Assembly (NCBI RefSeq): GCF_002148965.1
Contig: NZ_NGFN01000004.1
Coordinates: forward strand, 30,937-69,321
Length of the DNA: 38,385 nucleotides
Direction: 5' to 3'
Origin: Streptomyces swartbergensis
GTDB lineage: Bacteria > Actinomycetota > Actinomycetes > Streptomycetales > Streptomycetaceae
Made by a program: the position numbers and the translations under genes. This document shows positions 8,298 to 16,031 of the stretch, piece after piece. Below the pieces are notes generated by a model. It did no database searches. It was given only the letters and a program-made list of their open reading frames with translations, and was not told the DNA's origin. The stretch's first letter is position 1. The number at the start of each line of letters is the position of its first letter.

Positions 8298-8610
8298 ATG
8301 CGTGTCCTGTTCACGACGTTCGTCGCAAGGTCCCACGTGTGCGGGTGGGTTCCGCCGGCGTGGGCGTTGCGGGTCGCCGGGCACAGGGTGCGCATGGCGC
8401 GCCAGCGACGCGTCACGGCTCGACTGATGTCAGGGTGAACTCCCTTTCGACGTGCGGCCGGGGCCTCGTCACCCTCGACGCGCCGCTGCTCCCGTGCGAT
8501 GCGGTCGTCATCCACGACGCAGCCGGGACGGTCGGCACCGCGCCGGCACCCGGGCTCCGCAAACCATTGCGCCCCATGTGCTCCGGGCACCGCGCAAAGC
8601 CGCACGCCTC
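8298..8610 (+). pseudogene. Glycosyltransferase remnant with internal deletion and frameshift
   Basis: A short frame from ATG 8298 (with GGAAGGG upstream) reads MRVLFTTFVARSHV and then PPAWALRVAGHRVRMA, a clear glycosyltransferase N-terminus, and stops at 8436-8438. Shortly after, in another frame (~8474-8560), the DNA encodes LDAPLLPCDAVVIHDAAGTV, the degraded donor-binding motif of the same family (usual form LLPxCDAVVHHGGAGT). The ~280 residues between are gone. This is a dead third or fourth glycosyltransferase retained after the ketoreductase-aromatase pair. From about 8611 to the SARP gene I see only promoter-like, lower-GC DNA. Confidence 0.8.
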
Positions 8611-8777
8611 GCTCGGAGTGGCGCGTGCCTGCCCTCCTCCTCGGGAACGCCCCGGGCCGAATATGGACAGTGGCCTTGCCATTTACTTCGACTTTACACA
8701 GGGCGCGTCGGACGGAACACCACAGCAGCGTCCCGTCAATCAATTTTTCGCGTCCATGGCCAAAATTTGCACTACCA

Positions 8778-8806
8778 TTGACAGAGGCATATTAGGAACC
8801 TACGCT
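8778..8806 (+). promoter_or_regulatory. Putative promoter of the SARP gene
   Basis: A TTGACA hexamer (8778-8783) is followed after 17 bp by TACGCT (8801-8806), a reasonable vegetative-type promoter 57 bp before the SARP start. The surrounding ~180 bp is clearly richer in A+T than its neighbours, which fits a promoter region. Called by eye only. Confidence 0.45.
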
Positions 8807-8862
8807 TCCAATCACTTGCATCAGCAACTCGACCAGCTGCTGACAAACTGGGGGAACGCCAC

Positions 8863-10959
8863 ATGGACTTCCGGGTTCTCGGACCCTTAGAGATGCTCGA
8901 CAAAGGCCGCAACATAGCGCCGACAGCGCCCAAGCCCCGCCAGGTCATCGCCCTGCTGATCATGCGGCGCAACGCGGTCGTGCAGACCAGCGAGTTGATT
9001 GACGAGCTTTGGGAGAACGGCCCTCCGGCGAGCGCCCTGACCACACTCCAAACCTACGTATACAAGCTCCGTAAAATACTTTTACGGCATGGCGGGAAAG
9101 ATCTTCTCCATACCCGCCCGGGCGGCTACGTATTCGAAATACCAAACTCCTCCATCGATATTTACCGAGTGGAGCGCGCGGCAGCCGAAGGACAGGCCGC
9201 GCTCGAAGCGGGAAATGCCACGCGCGCTCATGGCATCCTGCACGAAGCCCTTTCCATGTGGCAGGCACCGGCCCTGGTGGACGTGGACCAGGGCACACTG
9301 CTTTCCTCGTACGCCACTCGGCTCGAGGAGTTCCGGTCCCGGATCCTGGAGCTGCGCATCGAGGCCGATCTCCAGCTCGGCCATCACCGGGAGCTGGTGA
9401 GCGAGCTGAAGTCCCTGGTGCTCACGCATCCCCTGCACGAGCATCTGCACGCCTCCCTCATGATCGCCTTGCACCGTTCCGGACGGCGCCACGAGGCGCT
9501 GGAGGCGTTCCGGGTCCTGCGACGCAACATGATCGAGGACCTCGGACTCGAACCCGGCGAGGAACTGCGGCAGTTGCACCAGGCGCTGCTCGAGGACTCC
9601 CCGATCGGACCGCCGTTTGAAAACCGGCAGACCATCCGGCCGGCCGATGCCGCGGCGGGGACGGCGCTCCCGCAGCCCGCGGCGGACCGGGGCGGTGATC
9701 AGGAGCCCCGCTCCGTGCACGAAGCCACCACCCCGGCACCTCGCGAAACGCCCCTGGCCGGGGACCGTGCGGGGGCTCCCCCGACCCGCGACCTGCCGGC
9801 CGACCCCCCGGTGACCGTCCCTTTGTCGCCCGTGACCGTGCCGGCCGAACTCCCGGCGGACGTCGCCGACTTCACCGGGCGGGCGACCACCCTCACCGAG
9901 ATCACCACGCATCTGGCCCCCGACGAGCCGCACGGCACCGCGACGCGGGTGGTGGTGATCGCCGGCATGCCCGGGGTGGGCAAGACGGCGCTCGCCATAC
10001 ACCTCGCCCACCTGCTGCGCCACCGGTTCGAGGACGGGCAGCTCCATGTCGAGCTGGCCGGATCGTCCGACACTCCCCGGGACATCAGGGACGTCTTCCA
10101 CGAGGTACTGCGCTCTCTGGGGGTCCGGGACTCGCACATTCCGGAGGGCTTGGAGGAGTGCAGCAAACTGCTCAGATCGATCACCGTGTCCCGTAGGCTG
10201 CTGCTGGTGCTCGACGACGCCTCGTCGCTCACCGACCTTCGCCCGTTGCTGCCCGGTGGCCCACGCTGCGGGGTGATCCTGACGAGCCGCCGGCGGCTGC
10301 ACGGCCTGGCCGGGGCTCAGAGCGTCGATCTGCAGGTACTGGCCCTGCCCGAGGGCCTGGACCTGCTCGCCGCGCTGATCGGGCGCCGGCGGATCGAGCG
10401 GGAGCCTGAGGCCGCCGACCGGCTGGTGGCACTGAGCGGAGGACTGCCGCTGGCACTGCGCTGCATCGGAGGGCGGCTGGCGGCCATGCCCGGGCTGCCG
10501 CTGACCCGGGTCGCGGACCAGATCGGCAGATCTCAGGATGTTCTGGCCGAACTCAGGCTCGGCGACCTCAACGTGAAGGCCGGTTTCGACGCCGTCTACG
10601 GTCGGCTCAACTCCGCGGAGCAGGCCATGTTCCGGCTGCTGAGCATGCTGCCCGCCGACGCCTTCACCGCCTCCGCCGCGGCCGAGCTGCTCGGCTGTGA
10701 CGTCCCCACGGTCGAACGGGTGCTGCAACGTTTCGTCAACAACTACCTGTTGCGGGTCGTCCGCTACGACCATGACGGCATCCACTATGCTTACCCGCCG
10801 CTGACCTGGCGTTACGCCCGGTCGAGGCTGGACTCCACCATCGCCCGCGCCGCACTGGACACGCGCGGCGCACCTCGCGAGCGGGCCGAGGGTGCCCGGC
10901 CCGCCGTCGCGGCGGGTGCCGCCGTGTGCGACGGCGGCGGCCACCTGGCCGTCTTCTGA
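8863..10959 (+). CDS. SARP-family activator with NB-ARC ATPase domain
   Basis: A 698-aa pathway activator. The N-terminus (1-~95, MDFRVLGPLEMLD to LHTRPGGYVFEI) is an OmpR-type winged helix, followed by a bacterial transcriptional activation domain (~100-245, LHEHLHASLMIALHRSGRRHEALEAFRVLRRNM). A Pro-rich linker (~255-325) leads to an NB-ARC-like NTPase with Walker A GMPGVGKT at 368-375 and Walker B LLLVLDDAS near 446-452, plus a helical lid. It ends there, without the TPR array of AfsR. SD GGGGGAA precedes ATG 8863. Two TTA codons (Leu9 at 8887-8889 and Leu74 at 9082-9084) predict dependence on the bldA leucyl-tRNA. The first ~100 codons use more A/T-rich codons than the rest. It is the likely on-switch for the anthracycline cluster. 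Confidence 0.93.
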   Translation: MDFRVLGPLEMLDKGRNIAPTAPKPRQVIALLIMRRNAVVQTSELIDELWENGPPASALTTLQTYVYKLRKILLRHGGKDLLHTRPGGYVFEIPNSSIDIYRVERAAAEGQAALEAGNATRAHGILHEALSMWQAPALVDVDQGTLLSSYATRLEEFRSRILELRIEADLQLGHHRELVSELKSLVLTHPLHEHLHASLMIALHRSGRRHEALEAFRVLRRNMIEDLGLEPGEELRQLHQALLEDSPIGPPFENRQTIRPADAAAGTALPQPAADRGGDQEPRSVHEATTPAPRETPLAGDRAGAPPTRDLPADPPVTVPLSPVTVPAELPADVADFTGRATTLTEITTHLAPDEPHGTATRVVVIAGMPGVGKTALAIHLAHLLRHRFEDGQLHVELAGSSDTPRDIRDVFHEVLRSLGVRDSHIPEGLEECSKLLRSITVSRRLLLVLDDASSLTDLRPLLPGGPRCGVILTSRRRLHGLAGAQSVDLQVLALPEGLDLLAALIGRRRIEREPEAADRLVALSGGLPLALRCIGGRLAAMPGLPLTRVADQIGRSQDVLAELRLGDLNVKAGFDAVYGRLNSAEQAMFRLLSMLPADAFTASAAAELLGCDVPTVERVLQRFVNNYLLRVVRYDHDGIHYAYPPLTWRYARSRLDSTIARAALDTRGAPRERAEGARPAVAAGAAVCDGGGHLAVF

Positions 10960-10976
10960 CAGCATCCCCTGCGCAT

Positions 10977-11011
10977 GGTGTGTGGCGGGGGCTCGTCCCC
11001 CGCCACACACC
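10977..11011. terminator. Bidirectional hairpin terminator
   Basis: A perfect 15-bp stem (10977-10991 with 10997-11011) carries a 5-nt loop. It sits between the SARP stop (10959) and the stop of the convergent C-methyltransferase gene (11017), so it serves both. Confidence 0.88.
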
Positions 11012-11016
11012 TGTGG

Positions 11017-12237
11017 TCACACCACTTGGACATGCGGGACGTACAGGATCCACTTCCCGCCCGCCTCCCGGAAGCGGATCTCCTTCGCGATGATCTCCTC
11101 GGCGTGGTTCCACGCGAAGAGCAGCGCGTAGTCGGGATACGGGTTCTCGAAAGCGGACCGTGGACGCACCGGGATGTGCGAACCAGGGGTCAGCCGGCCC
11201 TGCTTGTTCGGGGTCGTGTCGGAGACGAACGACACCAGTTCGCGGCCGATGCCACAGTAGTTGGCCACGGTGGCACTCTTCGCGGTGGCCCCGTACCCGA
11301 CCACCCTGCGCCCCTCCGCCTTCAGCTGCCGGAGCAGCTCAACCAGGTCGTCGCGGGACTTCTCGACGTTCCGGAAGAAGGCGTTCAGCGTGTCCAGGTC
11401 GGCCAGACGCCTGACCTTCTCCTCGGCGAGCAGCGCCGCCACCGAGGAGTCGGGGGTTCGCCGCCCCTGGCGCGCGATCGTGTAGCGGACCTCCCCGCCG
11501 TGCACCGGCAGACGCTCGGCCTTGACCAGTTCGAACCCGAACCGCTGCGCCATGGCGGAGACCGAGGTGACGCTGAAGAAGTAGAAGTGCTCGTCGTAGA
11601 TCTGGTCGTAGGCGGTCTTGTCGACGATGTCGGCGAGGTAGGGGTCCTCGAAGACGAAGACGCCGTCGTCGGCGAGCAGGGCGTCGACCCCGCGGAAGAT
11701 CGAGTCCACGTACGGGATGTGGCAGATGGTGTTGGCGGCGTAGACCAACTGCGCGGGCCGTCCCTCGGCTTCGCGGATCTCGGTCGCCGTGGACTCCTGG
11801 AAGAACTCGGTCGTCACCCGAATGCCATTCCTCCGGGCGATGTCGGCCACGCTCTCCGACGGCTCCACCCCCAGATGCCGTACGCCTGCGTCGGCGAGGG
11901 CCCGGAGCATGATGCCGTCGTTGCAGCCGAGTTCGACCGCGAACGCATCGGGGGACGTCAGCTCGGTTCGGAGGAAGTGCTGAGCGGTCTGCTCGAAGTG
12001 CTTCCTCATCACCGACGACCCGGACGACAGATACGGGTAGTGCCCATTGAACATCAGGTGCCGTGGCACTTCCTCCATCAGCTGGACCATGCTGCACGAG
12101 GCGCACACGCCCAGCGCGAGCCGGAAGAAGTACTCGTCCCCGATGTAGTCGGGCTCGAGGAACCCGCTGGACAGCGGCTGCGTACCGAAATCACCGAACT
12201 CGTGAAGTCGGCCGCCGCAGATACGGCAGCTCGTCAT
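11017..12237 (-). CDS. NDP-hexose 3-C-methyltransferase (TylCIII/EvaC/TcaB9 family)
   Basis: A 406-aa SAM-dependent C-methyltransferase that places a methyl branch at C-3 of a TDP-4-keto-2,6-dideoxyhexose. The N-terminal zinc site is visible as Cys4, Cys7, Cys45 and Cys48 (CRIC and CASC). The central SAM domain contains ELGCNDGIML, and the family motif YDEHFYFFS supplies the catalytic Glu-His pair. The C-terminal domain (GYGATAKSATVANYCGI) is the second Rossmann-like domain seen in TcaB9. It is transcribed leftward, opposite the N-methyltransferase. Its presence means the product carries a C-branched sugar (vancosamine, evernitrose or nogalose type). Confidence 0.93.
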   Translation of the reverse strand: MTSCRICGGRLHEFGDFGTQPLSSGFLEPDYIGDEYFFRLALGVCASCSMVQLMEEVPRHLMFNGHYPYLSSGSSVMRKHFEQTAQHFLRTELTSPDAFAVELGCNDGIMLRALADAGVRHLGVEPSESVADIARRNGIRVTTEFFQESTATEIREAEGRPAQLVYAANTICHIPYVDSIFRGVDALLADDGVFVFEDPYLADIVDKTAYDQIYDEHFYFFSVTSVSAMAQRFGFELVKAERLPVHGGEVRYTIARQGRRTPDSSVAALLAEEKVRRLADLDTLNAFFRNVEKSRDDLVELLRQLKAEGRRVVGYGATAKSATVANYCGIGRELVSFVSDTTPNKQGRLTPGSHIPVRPRSAFENPYPDYALLFAWNHAEEIIAKEIRFREAGGKWILYVPHVQVV

Positions 12238-12381
12238 GGTGAACAGCCTGCCGCCCCGCTCTCGCAGCCATGTCGACGACAGCTCGACGCCCCCCGGCTC
12301 CAGCGGGTCTCGGCGTGCCTTCTAGGCGGCGTTCGGAGGATGGCGGAACGCGAGGGTTCGGGCGAGCAGGTGGGAGTTGCT

Positions 12382-13110
12382 TTGTACGGCGCTGAGGCCA
12401 GCGAGGTCTACGAGCTGATGCACGAGAGCAGGGGCAAGGACTACGCCGCGGAGGCGTCGGACATCGCCCGCCGGATCCGGGCCCTGCTGCCGGGCGCCCG
12501 GTCGCTGCTGGACATCGCTTGCGGTACGGGGGCGCACCTGCGGCACTTCCGCACGGCGTTCGAGCGGGTCGAAGGGCTGGAGCTGTCGGCAACGATGGCC
12601 GCGGCCGCGCGGCGCCGGCTTCCCGGGGTGACCGTGCACACCGGGGACATGCGCGACTTCGCGCTGGAGTCCACCTTCTCTGCGATCACCTGCATGTTCG
12701 GCTCGATCGGCTATCTCTCGTCAACGGCTCAACTCGACGCCACGCTGGCCCGGTTCGCCCGCCATCTGGACCCCGGCGGAGTCGTGGCGATCGATCCGTG
12801 GTGGTTCCCCGAGACGTTCCTGGACGGCCACGTCGCCGGCGGTGCGACCACGGTGGCGGGCCGGACGCTGGCTCGAGTCTCCCATTCGGTGCGCCGGGGG
12901 AACGCGTCGCGGATGGATGTGCACTATCTCGTCGCGGATCCGGAGGCGGGCGTACGGCACTTCAACGAGACGCATCTGATCACCCTGTTCACCCGGGCAC
13001 AGTACGAGGCGGCGTTCACCGCCGCCGGCCTGACCGTCGACTACGTGGACGGACTGCACGGTGGCCGCGGACTGTTCATCGGTGCGCTCACCCGGCCCTC
13101 TGCCCCCTGA
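12382..13110 (+). CDS. TDP-aminosugar N,N-dimethyltransferase (DesVI/TylM1-like)
   Basis: A 242-aa class I SAM methyltransferase that dimethylates the amino group of a TDP-aminodeoxyhexose (rhodosamine or nogalamine type). It follows DesVI almost block for block: YELMHESRGKDYAAEASDIA, LLDIACGTGAHLRHF (SAM loop), VHTGDMRDF, DPWWFPETFLDG, LARVSHSVRRGNASRMDVHY and RHFNETHLITLF. The start is taken as TTG 12382 because GGGAG lies 5 nt upstream and the protein then begins LYGAEASEVY, like DesVI. The ATG at 12340 has GGAGG touching the start codon, which is too close. It is 42 bp upstream of the dioxygenase gene, so both probably share a transcript. Confidence 0.9.
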   Translation: MYGAEASEVYELMHESRGKDYAAEASDIARRIRALLPGARSLLDIACGTGAHLRHFRTAFERVEGLELSATMAAAARRRLPGVTVHTGDMRDFALESTFSAITCMFGSIGYLSSTAQLDATLARFARHLDPGGVVAIDPWWFPETFLDGHVAGGATTVAGRTLARVSHSVRRGNASRMDVHYLVADPEAGVRHFNETHLITLFTRAQYEAAFTAAGLTVDYVDGLHGGRGLFIGALTRPSAP

Positions 13111-13152
13111 AACGTGCTCCCCACGGGAGCGAAACTCGAAGGAGACCGTCAC

Positions 13153-13950
13153 GTGCCGCCCCTGAGCGAGCTGACCACCGCCGAGAATCTGTCCGAGGAC
13201 ACCGTTCGCCGCTACCGCGACGACGGTTTTGTGCACATCCCCCAGGTGCTCTCCGTCGAGGAGGTGGCGACCTACCGCGCCGCGTCGGAGGCCCTCCTGG
13301 AACGGGACATGGAGATCTGGGCGGGCGGGGAGGACGGCGGCCAGGTCGAGGTCAACTACGTGACCCAGGCCTGGCGCAAGGACGAGACGCTGCGCGTCCT
13401 GGCGCTCCATCCCGGCCTGTCCGGTATCGCCGCCCGGCTGGCCGGCGGCCCACTGCGGCTCTACAGCAGCGAGGTGCTGGTCAAGGAGCCGCGCAAGGCA
13501 CTGCCGACCCTGGTCCACGACGACGAGGCAGGGTTGCCCATGGCCGGTCTGTCGCTGACGTTGACCGCCTGGGTAGCGCTCGTCGACGTGCCCGTCGAGC
13601 GTGGGTGCCTGAGTTATGTGCCCGGCTCCCATCTGCGCAAGGAGTCGGAGCGGCTGGTGCACATGACCAGCTTCGAACACTTCAGGCCGCCGGAGGACAT
13701 CTGGCCCGACTACCCCTGGCAGCCCCGGGTGACCGTGCCACTGCGCGCCGGTGACGTGGCCTTTCACCACTGCCGCACGGTGCACATGGCGGGTGCCAAC
13801 AACACCGACGAACGCCGGGTCGGTCACGGCGTGATCTTCATGGACGACGGCACCACCTATCTGCCCGGCGTCACGGACGAGTACCTGTCCCACATGCGTC
13901 CGGGACAGCGCCTGGACGACGACAAGCTGTTCCCGGTCGTCGGCGGCTGA
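13153..13950 (+). CDS. PhyH-family Fe(II)/2-oxoglutarate dioxygenase (SnoK/SnoN-like)
   Basis: A 265-aa non-haem iron oxygenase of the phytanoyl-CoA dioxygenase family. The facial triad is readable as His122-x-Asp124 (TLVHDDEAG) and His211 (CRTVHMAGANN), with Arg221/222 placed to hold 2-oxoglutarate. In nogalamycin, the relatives SnoK and SnoN form a C-C bond between aglycone and amino sugar and epimerise a sugar carbon. Here too it is beside an aminosugar dimethyltransferase. GTG 13153 with AAGGAG upstream is preferred to the ATG at 13114, which has no ribosome site. The exact reaction cannot be read from sequence. Confidence 0.9.
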   Translation: MPPLSELTTAENLSEDTVRRYRDDGFVHIPQVLSVEEVATYRAASEALLERDMEIWAGGEDGGQVEVNYVTQAWRKDETLRVLALHPGLSGIAARLAGGPLRLYSSEVLVKEPRKALPTLVHDDEAGLPMAGLSLTLTAWVALVDVPVERGCLSYVPGSHLRKESERLVHMTSFEHFRPPEDIWPDYPWQPRVTVPLRAGDVAFHHCRTVHMAGANNTDERRVGHGVIFMDDGTTYLPGVTDEYLSHMRPGQRLDDDKLFPVVGG

Positions 13951-13963
13951 GCAGCGCTGTACG

Positions 13964-14007
13964 CGCCGGGGCCCCGGGAGGAGATCCGTCCTCCCGGGGC
14001 CCCGGCG
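13964..14007. terminator. Bidirectional hairpin terminator
   Basis: A perfect 19-bp, nearly all G+C stem (13964-13982 with 13989-14007) closes a 6-nt loop. It separates the dioxygenase stop (13950) from the stop of the convergent flavoprotein gene (14021). Confidence 0.92.
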
Positions 14008-14020
14008 TCGTACTGCCTGC

Positions 14021-15238
14021 TCAGTGCTCCATGTCCAGCGCCTGAGTACTCAGGTGGTCGATGGCGTCCGCGTAGGTGAACGGCTGCATGAACCAGCCGG
14101 CCCGTACGTCCCGGTAGCACCGGGACAGCGGGTGTCCTGCGGTGAAGGAGGCGCCGCCGGCGAGCGTCATGCAGTCCTCGACGATGGCTGCGGCATTGCG
14201 GTTGACGACGAGCTTGGCGTACTGGAAGGGGGCGATCATCCGCAGGCCCCGCTCGGCGGGGTCGTCGGAGGTCCGCCCGGAGTGGTGGTCGGTGTGCAGC
14301 AGGGCGGCACCGAGCGCGGTGCGCAGGGAATACAGCTTGACGTCCATCTCGGCGACGAGGGTGCGTACGGCGGCGGCCGGGACGCCCCCGCGGCGCCTGA
14401 CCCCTGCGACGGCCAGGTCCCGGGCAGACTGCGCGATGCCCGCGTACACGCCGAGCAGCCCGATGGAACTGACCGTCTGCCCGGCCATCGCGGCGTGGCT
14501 GACCTCGCCGACCGGCCCGCGCAGGAAGAGGTCCGCCTCCGGCACCGGACAGTCGTCGAAGACCACCTCGGAACTGGCCGAGGCTCGCATGCCCATGCCG
14601 TCCCAGTCGTCCGGGACGGTCAGCCCCGGTGTGTCGGCCGCGAGGAAGGCGGAGGCCAGCCGGGCCGGGCCGGACTCCGGCCGGGTGCGCGTGGCCACCA
14701 CGAAGTGGGTGGCGAACGGGGCCATGGAGACGAGGATCTTCCGGCCGTGGAGCAGCCAGCCGCCCTCCTCGCCCGGGCGCAGCTCGGTGGCCCGGCCCGC
14801 GTCCTTCAGGGCGCCGCCGATGACCGCGCCGCCGGTGCCCATCAGCGACAGGATCCGTTCGGCGAGGGCCTTTCCGGCGGGGTCGGCGTGGCGGAGCTCG
14901 TAGGCCATGGTGATGCCCCGGCACAGCTGCATGTGCAGGCAGAGCGCGACGGCGGCGTCGGCCTCGGCGACCCGCATGACGGCCAGTGCCACGTCGTGGA
15001 CGCTGCTGAGTCCCAGGCCGCCGAAACTGCGCGGCACGGTGGCGGACAGCACCGAGTCGGCGGCCAGCGCCCGGAACGCCTCGACGGGGAAGGTGCCGTC
15101 CCGGTCGTGGTCGGCGGAGGCCTCTGCGATGCGTGGCAGGTGCGGGTCGAGGATGTCGAGGAGCTGCTGTCCCTCGGGGGTCATCGGGGCACTGAGATCG
15201 GCCAGGCACGGGAGCGTGACGCCGGCTTCGCTGGTCAT
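14021..15238 (-). CDS. Acyl-CoA-dehydrogenase-fold flavoprotein, probable amino-sugar N-oxygenase (nitrososynthase-like)
   Basis: A 405-aa protein with the three-part acyl-CoA dehydrogenase fold: an N-terminal helical domain (1-~130), a central beta domain (~135-240, GGAVIGGALKDAG to SEVVFDDCPVP) and a C-terminal helical bundle. The C-terminus ends SRCYRDVRAGWFMQPFTYADAIDHL. Homologues in sugar clusters (ORF36/EvdC, RubN8, KijD3, DnmZ) are FMN-dependent class D monooxygenases that oxidise the amino group of a TDP-amino sugar to hydroxylamine and nitroso forms. The gene has GAGGAG upstream of ATG 15238 and follows a TDP-sugar reductase by 12 bp. The nearby C-3 methyltransferase would make the branched amino sugar these enzymes accept. 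An ordinary acyl-CoA dehydrogenase cannot be excluded, but no acyl-CoA genes accompany it. Confidence 0.75.
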   Translation of the reverse strand: MTSEAGVTLPCLADLSAPMTPEGQQLLDILDPHLPRIAEASADHDRDGTFPVEAFRALAADSVLSATVPRSFGGLGLSSVHDVALAVMRVAEADAAVALCLHMQLCRGITMAYELRHADPAGKALAERILSLMGTGGAVIGGALKDAGRATELRPGEEGGWLLHGRKILVSMAPFATHFVVATRTRPESGPARLASAFLAADTPGLTVPDDWDGMGMRASASSEVVFDDCPVPEADLFLRGPVGEVSHAAMAGQTVSSIGLLGVYAGIAQSARDLAVAGVRRRGGVPAAAVRTLVAEMDVKLYSLRTALGAALLHTDHHSGRTSDDPAERGLRMIAPFQYAKLVVNRNAAAIVEDCMTLAGGASFTAGHPLSRCYRDVRAGWFMQPFTYADAIDHLSTQALDMEH

Positions 15239-15250
15239 GGGTCTGTCTCC

Positions 15251-16015
15251 TCAGGGGGTCGGCCCGGCCGAGAGGCCGGCTCGGTGCGGTTCGGCGGCGA
15301 CGTATCGGTCGATGGCGGTGCGGAAGTAGCCGGGGCCGAACGCGCGGACCGCCGCCGCGGGCACCAGCCGGTGGAGCTTGGTCACCGAGGGACAGTGGGA
15401 GACGCTGTGCCCGGCGGTGTGCCGCTCGGCGCGGGTGCCGAGCCGCAGTTCGAGATGGTCGAGGATGTCGGCTACCGGCACGCAGTCCCCGGACGCCACG
15501 TTGACGGTCTCGTCCTCGACACCGGCGCTCAGCAACTGGTCGAAGAGCGCGACGAAGTCGTCGACGTGGAGCAGGTCGCGGCGGGCTCCCCGCTGGACGG
15601 TGACCCGCCCGGCCAGCAGGTGGCGGATCAGCACGGACAGCAGGCGGTACTCCGGCTCGCCCGAGCCGAGGACATAGCCGAGCCGCAGGATCAGATGGCG
15701 CACTCCGGCGTCCCTGATGAGGTTCTCCAGGTCGAGCTTGTGCTGTCCGTAGCGAAGCGCCGGGGCGACCGGCTCGTCCTCGAGGCCCCGGCAGCCGGGC
15801 GCTCCGTACATGGAGACCGTGGAGAAGAAGACGAGTCGGCGGCCGCCGGCGACACAGCGCGCCACCGTGTCGGCGACGAGCCGGCGCTCCCGCTCGTGGG
15901 CGGCTTCCGGCAGCGGATGGCGCGGTACTCCGGCAGCCAGCACGGTCACCTCGGGGTGCCGGTCGCTCAGGGGGCGCAGATGGCGGGCGAGGAACCCGCT
16001 GCCGATGAGTTCCAC
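15251..16015 (-). CDS. NDP-4-keto-6-deoxyhexose reductase-like protein
   Basis: A 254-aa extended-SDR protein of the NAD-dependent epimerase/dehydratase family. It starts VELIGSGFLARHL with a GxGxxA dinucleotide loop. The active-site motif YGQHK matches YxxxK, with Ser/Thr in FFSTVSMYG. RRDLLHVDDFVALFDQLL and VNVASG are typical sugar-nucleotide SDR blocks. Such proteins (DnmV, EvaE, TylCIV-like) reduce the C-4 keto group as the last TDP-sugar step. GTG 16015 has GAGGAGG about 10 nt upstream; the longer frame overlaps the upstream gene without any start signal. It lies between the AknOx-like and nitrososynthase-like genes in one leftward operon, 16 and 12 bp away. Confidence 0.85.
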   Translation of the reverse strand: MELIGSGFLARHLRPLSDRHPEVTVLAAGVPRHPLPEAAHERERRLVADTVARCVAGGRRLVFFSTVSMYGAPGCRGLEDEPVAPALRYGQHKLDLENLIRDAGVRHLILRLGYVLGSGEPEYRLLSVLIRHLLAGRVTVQRGARRDLLHVDDFVALFDQLLSAGVEDETVNVASGDCVPVADILDHLELRLGTRAERHTAGHSVSHCPSVTKLHRLVPAAAVRAFGPGYFRTAIDRYVAAEPHRAGLSAGPTP

Positions 16016-16031
16016 GTAGGGGGTTCCCTCC

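Noticed and set aside
8439..8862. Possible small genes between the glycosyltransferase remnant and the SARP gene
   Set aside because: Frames here are shadows of the remnant or lack ribosome sites. The DNA is A/T-richer and looks like a promoter region.
10975..12339. Plus-strand extension upstream of the N,N-dimethyltransferase
   Set aside because: It is the antisense of the C-methyltransferase gene. The DesVI-like protein starts only at ~12382, with a matching ribosome site.
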